From: DASZPL01 sp035550315
GTDB taxonomy: Bacteria > Actinomycetota > Actinomycetes > JAFAQI01
Direction of reading: 5' to 3'
Assembly: GCA_035550315.1 (NCBI GenBank)
Contig: DASZPL010000168.1
Coordinates: forward strand, 1 to 24,830
DNA length: 24,830 nt
Every line of letters starts with the position of its first letter. Within the stretch, counting starts at the first letter, position 1. The notes under the pieces are model-generated. The model saw nothing but the letters and a program-made list of their open reading frames with translations, made no database searches and was not told the origin of the DNA. The translations under genes were made by a program, and so were the position numbers. Of the stretch, positions 22,102 to 24,830 are shown piece after piece.

Positions 22102-23813
22102 GCGCCGACCTGCTCGCTTTCTCACCCGAACAGCGCCGCAAGCTCGCGCTTCCGGTCGATCCGCCGCGCGACCCGATCGGCAGCTGGCGCAGCAGCCGCG
22201 CCCGATTGCAGGCGTGGCTGTGGCGCCATCGCAAGAGCCTGGCGATCGTCGTACCGCTCCTGGTCGTCGTCGCGGCGGTCCGGCTGTGGGGGCTGGCGCA
22301 CGGCCCGGCTCTGGCCGACGACGAGGGGACCTACGTCGCGGAGGCCTGGGCGGTCCAGGTCAAGCACAGCCTCGCGCCGTACACCTACTGGTACGACCAT
22401 CCGCCGTTCGGCTGGATCCAGATCGCCGCCTACACCTGGCTCACGGGGACCTTCCACTCCGCCGGCCTGCACGTCATCGCGGTCCGCAAGATGATGGTCG
22501 GGTACGCGGTCGTCGACGCCGGGCTCATCTACGTGCTGGCCCGACGGCTCGAGGTACGCCGACTGTGGTCGGCCGTCGCCGTCGGGATGTGGGCGCTCTC
22601 GCCCCTTGCCGTCGGGTACTCGCGGATGGTCTACCTCGACAACATCGCGCTCCCCTGGGTGCTTGCCGCCTTCGTCCTCGTCGCGACGCCGCGGCGTTCC
22701 CTGTGGGCTCACACCGCGGCCGGCGCACTGTTCGCGGTCGGCGTGCTGAGCAAGGAGACGATGATCCTGCTCCTGCCCGGCATGCTGCTGCTCGCCTGGC
22801 AGCACACCGACCGGCGGACCCGATCCTTCTGCCTCGTCGGGTTGTGCGCGTCGGGGATCCTGGTCGCGCTGCTCTACCCGCTGATGGCAGTGCTGCGCGG
22901 CGAGCTGCTGCCCGGCCCTGGCCACGTCTCGCTGGTCCAAGCGCTGAAATGGCAGTTCTTGTCCCGCCCTTCGACCGGCAGCGCACTGAGTGCGGGCAGC
23001 GCCTCGCGGATCCTGCTCGACCAGTGGCTGTCCCTCGACGGCTGGCTGCTGCTGCTGGGCGTGATCGGCGCGGCCGGTTGTCTTGCGGTGCGACGGCTGC
23101 GAGCGGTCGGCGCCGTGGTGGTGGTGCTGCTCGTGGCGGGTCTTCGCCCGGGCTATCTGCCCCAGCCGTACGTCATCGCGCTGCTGCCGTTCGCCGCGCT
23201 TGCCGCCGCCGCAGCCGCGGATGCGGGCTGGACGGCGTTGCGCGACCGGCCACCGGTCCCGATCCGTCCCAACGCGGGGCGGGAGCGGCGCCTGCGGCTC
23301 GCGGGGCGTGGCGTCGTGATCGCGGCCTCGGTCGCGCTCGCCGCGACGACCGTGCCGCAGTGGCTGCACGGCGACTCGGCGCTCGCGGCGGTCGACCAGA
23401 CCACCCCGACCGTCGACGCGGAGCACTGGCTCGAGACGAACGCCCGGCCCGCGATCGACGCCAGAACGGGCGGCTTCGGCAGTGACGTGCTCGTCGACGA
23501 CACGATGTGGGCCGACCTGGTGACCCACGACTTCCCGCAGAACCAGGTCATCTGGTTCTACAAGCTCGACTACGTCGACAACCTCGATCCGTCGGTACGC
23601 CGGCGAATCCACGACTACCGCGACTTCGGCTACGTCGTGTCCAGCCCCATCATCCGCGCCGGGCTCCGGCAGAGCCCGGCGCCGCGATACGAACTGGCGC
23701 GCCGCGCGCTCGCGCACTCCCGACAGGTCGCGAGCTTCGGCACCGGCCCGGATCGGATCGCCATCTACCGCGTCCTCCCAGCGACGACTCCGACAGCGAG
23801 GAGAGCCACATGA
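22098..23813 (+). CDS. GT39 (PMT/ArnT-like) membrane glycosyltransferase
   Basis: The 571-residue polytopic GT-C fold protein starts with a cytosolic tail (about 50 residues) and then has about nine to ten hydrophobic segments, ending in a soluble C-terminal domain of about 170 residues. The first outer loop carries the catalytic acid pair ADDEGTY (Asp75, Glu76), followed by the YDHPPFGW signature (His101-Pro-Pro). Such enzymes use a polyprenyl-phosphate sugar outside the membrane to glycosylate proteins, lipids or glycans. In this operon it may decorate the polymer made by the GT2 enzyme or anchor it. It overlaps both neighbours by four bases (ATGA), so the three products are probably made together. 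Confidence 0.9.
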   Translation: MSADLLAFSPEQRRKLALPVDPPRDPIGSWRSSRARLQAWLWRHRKSLAIVVPLLVVVAAVRLWGLAHGPALADDEGTYVAEAWAVQVKHSLAPYTYWYDHPPFGWIQIAAYTWLTGTFHSAGLHVIAVRKMMVGYAVVDAGLIYVLARRLEVRRLWSAVAVGMWALSPLAVGYSRMVYLDNIALPWVLAAFVLVATPRRSLWAHTAAGALFAVGVLSKETMILLLPGMLLLAWQHTDRRTRSFCLVGLCASGILVALLYPLMAVLRGELLPGPGHVSLVQALKWQFLSRPSTGSALSAGSASRILLDQWLSLDGWLLLLGVIGAAGCLAVRRLRAVGAVVVVLLVAGLRPGYLPQPYVIALLPFAALAAAAAADAGWTALRDRPPVPIRPNAGRERRLRLAGRGVVIAASVALAATTVPQWLHGDSALAAVDQTTPTVDAEHWLETNARPAIDARTGGFGSDVLVDDTMWADLVTHDFPQNQVIWFYKLDYVDNLDPSVRRRIHDYRDFGYVVSSPIIRAGLRQSPAPRYELARRALAHSRQVASFGTGPDRIAIYRVLPATTPTARRAT

Positions 23814-24418
23814 CGACCCCCGTCCTGCCCAAGCTCGACGTTCACGGACCGAACCCCGGGTCTCCCGAGTTCGCTCCGGCGATGCGTGGCTACGACCGTG
23901 GCCAGGTCGACGACTACGTCGCCCGGCTCGGGGACTTCCTTGCCGACGCCGAACAGCGTGCTCAGCGCGCGGAAGCGGCGATGGCAGACCTCATCGAACG
24001 CAACGAACGCGTCACCGACGAGCTGCGGCTGGCGATCGACCGGCGCAACCAGCGCCGCTCCGGCGAGCCGTACGAGGGTCTCGGCGAGCGAATCAGCGAG
24101 ATCCTGCGGCTGGCCACCGAGGAGGCGGACTCGGTTCGAGCGCAAGCACGTTCGGAGGCCGAAGCGATGGTGGCCGAAGCGGGCCGGCACCGCGAGGCCG
24201 AACGGGACAGCTGCGAACGGGAGCTCGCCGACATGACCACGCGTCGCGACGCCGTGGTCGCCGAGCTGCGGCGGGTGCAGGAAGTGCTGGCCACCCTCGG
24301 ACTTGCCGACCACGTGCTTCCCGCGGAGGTCGTCGAAGCCGCCGCCGCCGAGCCCAGCGACCCGGACCAGACGGCGACCCGCGCGTTCCAGCGGCCGACG
24401 GTCGACGCCCCGAGCTGA
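23810..24418 (+). CDS. DivIVA-domain coiled-coil protein
   Basis: The 202-residue protein has the DivIVA/Wag31 N-terminal signature FAPAMRGYDRGQVDDYV (residues about 21-37), followed by a long, Glu/Ala/Arg-rich coiled coil (about 38-180) and an acidic tail. DivIVA-type proteins bind curved membrane and gather the growth or polysaccharide machinery at poles and septa. It is much shorter than the main actinobacterial DivIVA and sits in a sugar-polymer operon, so it is probably a dedicated scaffold rather than the housekeeping polar protein. The ATG follows GAGGAGAG and overlaps the GT39 stop; its own stop shares one base with the GH8 gene. Confidence 0.9.
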   Translation: MTTPVLPKLDVHGPNPGSPEFAPAMRGYDRGQVDDYVARLGDFLADAEQRAQRAEAAMADLIERNERVTDELRLAIDRRNQRRSGEPYEGLGERISEILRLATEEADSVRAQARSEAEAMVAEAGRHREAERDSCERELADMTTRRDAVVAELRRVQEVLATLGLADHVLPAEVVEAAAAEPSDPDQTATRAFQRPTVDAPS

Positions 24419-24830
24419 TGCGGCGCCGCCACACCGGGCTGCTCGCGGCAGCCGGCGCAGCCGCGCTCGCCGGTGCGGCCGTGTTGTCGGGCTGCGGCGG
24501 TACGGCGCAGGCGCACGGGTCGGCGGCGCAGTCCGCAGCGACCCGATACGCCGAGCGGTTCCTCAGCGACTACGTCGACCCGGCCGGTCGGGTCATCCGC
24601 CGCGACCAGGGCGGCGACACGGTCAGCGAAGGGCAGGGTTATGCGTTGCTGCTCGCCTTCGCGACGGACGAGCGCGCCACGTTCGCCCGGATCTGGCACT
24701 GGACCCGCATCCACCTCCAGCAGCCCGACGGCCTGTTCGGCTACCACTGGCAGGGCGGACACCTCGCGGACCGCGAACCGGCGGCCGACGCCGACACCCA
24801 GATCGCATGGGCGCTGGACCTCGCCGGTGA
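24418..24830 (+). CDS. GH8 endoglucanase-like lipoprotein, 3' truncated
   Basis: The first 137 residues are visible; the gene continues past the window. The N-terminus is a lipoprotein signal (MRRRHTGLL, hydrophobic core, lipobox LSGC with Cys26). The GH8 barrel then begins with SEGQGYALLLA, where Glu71 corresponds to the proton donor of BcsZ-type cellulases. QPDGLFGYHW and AADADTQIAWAL (Asp124/Asp126) follow, as in family 8. The enzyme would sit on the outer face of the membrane and trim beta-1,4-type glucan or a related polymer, matching the role of BcsZ beside a cellulose synthase. The start ATG overlaps the DivIVA-like stop as TGATG. Confidence 0.88.
   Translation, partial: MRRRHTGLLAAAGAAALAGAAVLSGCGGTAQAHGSAAQSAATRYAERFLSDYVDPAGRVIRRDQGGDTVSEGQGYALLLAFATDERATFARIWHWTRIHLQQPDGLFGYHWQGGHLADREPAADADTQIAWALDLAG

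Noticed and set aside
22122..23717. A 531-residue minus-strand open frame opposite the GT39 gene
   Set aside because: It has low-complexity Arg/Asp/Gln composition and no motif; the plus strand shows the DDE and HPP motifs and transmembrane helices.
1..24830. Mobile elements, tRNAs or CRISPR arrays
   Set aside because: No transposase or integrase frames, no tRNA cloverleaf with a T-arm consensus, and no regularly spaced repeats were recognised by eye on either strand.

Overview
The window is very GC-rich DNA with densely packed genes, frequent GTG/TTG starts, 1-4 base stop/start overlaps and several putative leaderless starts. It encodes F420-type luciferase-like oxidoreductases, a mycobacterial-style HAMP adenylyl cyclase, a PASTA-type Ser/Thr kinase and a DivIVA-domain protein. 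Together these point to a free-living actinomycete (Actinomycetota). I cannot name the genus from sequence alone. I see no rRNA, tRNA, CRISPR array, insertion sequence or phage gene.

Region 1 (1-6535) is a catabolic/redox island. A truncated SDR enzyme converges on a four-gene minus-strand operon: LLM oxidoreductase, glyoxalase-fold protein, class III CoA-transferase and a DHDP-reductase-like dehydrogenase. A divergent plus-strand operon holds an SDR, a carboxymuconolactone-decarboxylase-family protein and a second LLM oxidoreductase. The two operons share a 122-bp region carrying a TetR-type palindrome that touches a good -35/-10 pair. This looks like one regulon for CoA-linked breakdown of an unidentified substrate.

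Region 2 (6643-9183) holds two membrane-bound second-messenger enzymes in tandem: a diguanylate cyclase (GGEE active site, RxxD I-site) and a class III adenylyl cyclase with all catalytic residues. Both have putative leaderless starts.

Region 3 (9161-15868) encodes exported proteins. A GH31 alpha-glycosidase is divergent, across only 31 bp, from an EfeO-EfeB pair (iron uptake, Dyp-type peroxidase) that lacks an adjacent EfeU permease. A large secreted phosphoesterase-family protein follows, and it seems to have lost several active-site residues.

Region 4 (15869-18601) holds a ribbon-helix-helix (HicB-like) regulator whose start codon sits inside nested palindromes, a DUF4097 beta-repeat protein, a fatty-acid-hydroxylase/sterol-desaturase-type membrane enzyme and a small four-helix membrane protein.

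Region 5 (18618-20732) is a divergent signalling pair: an FHA-HTH protein and a Ser/Thr kinase with one extracellular PASTA-like repeat.

Region 6 (20836-24830, running off the window) is the most interesting. A processive GT2 synthase (D..ED..QxxRW), a GT39-type membrane glycosyltransferase, a DivIVA-like coiled-coil protein and a GH8 endoglucanase-like lipoprotein are joined by 1-4 base overlaps. It reads as an exopolysaccharide (possibly beta-glucan) synthesis machine with its own putative polar scaffold and glycan-trimming hydrolase. The upstream kinase and the c-di-GMP/cAMP cyclases are possible, unproven, regulators.
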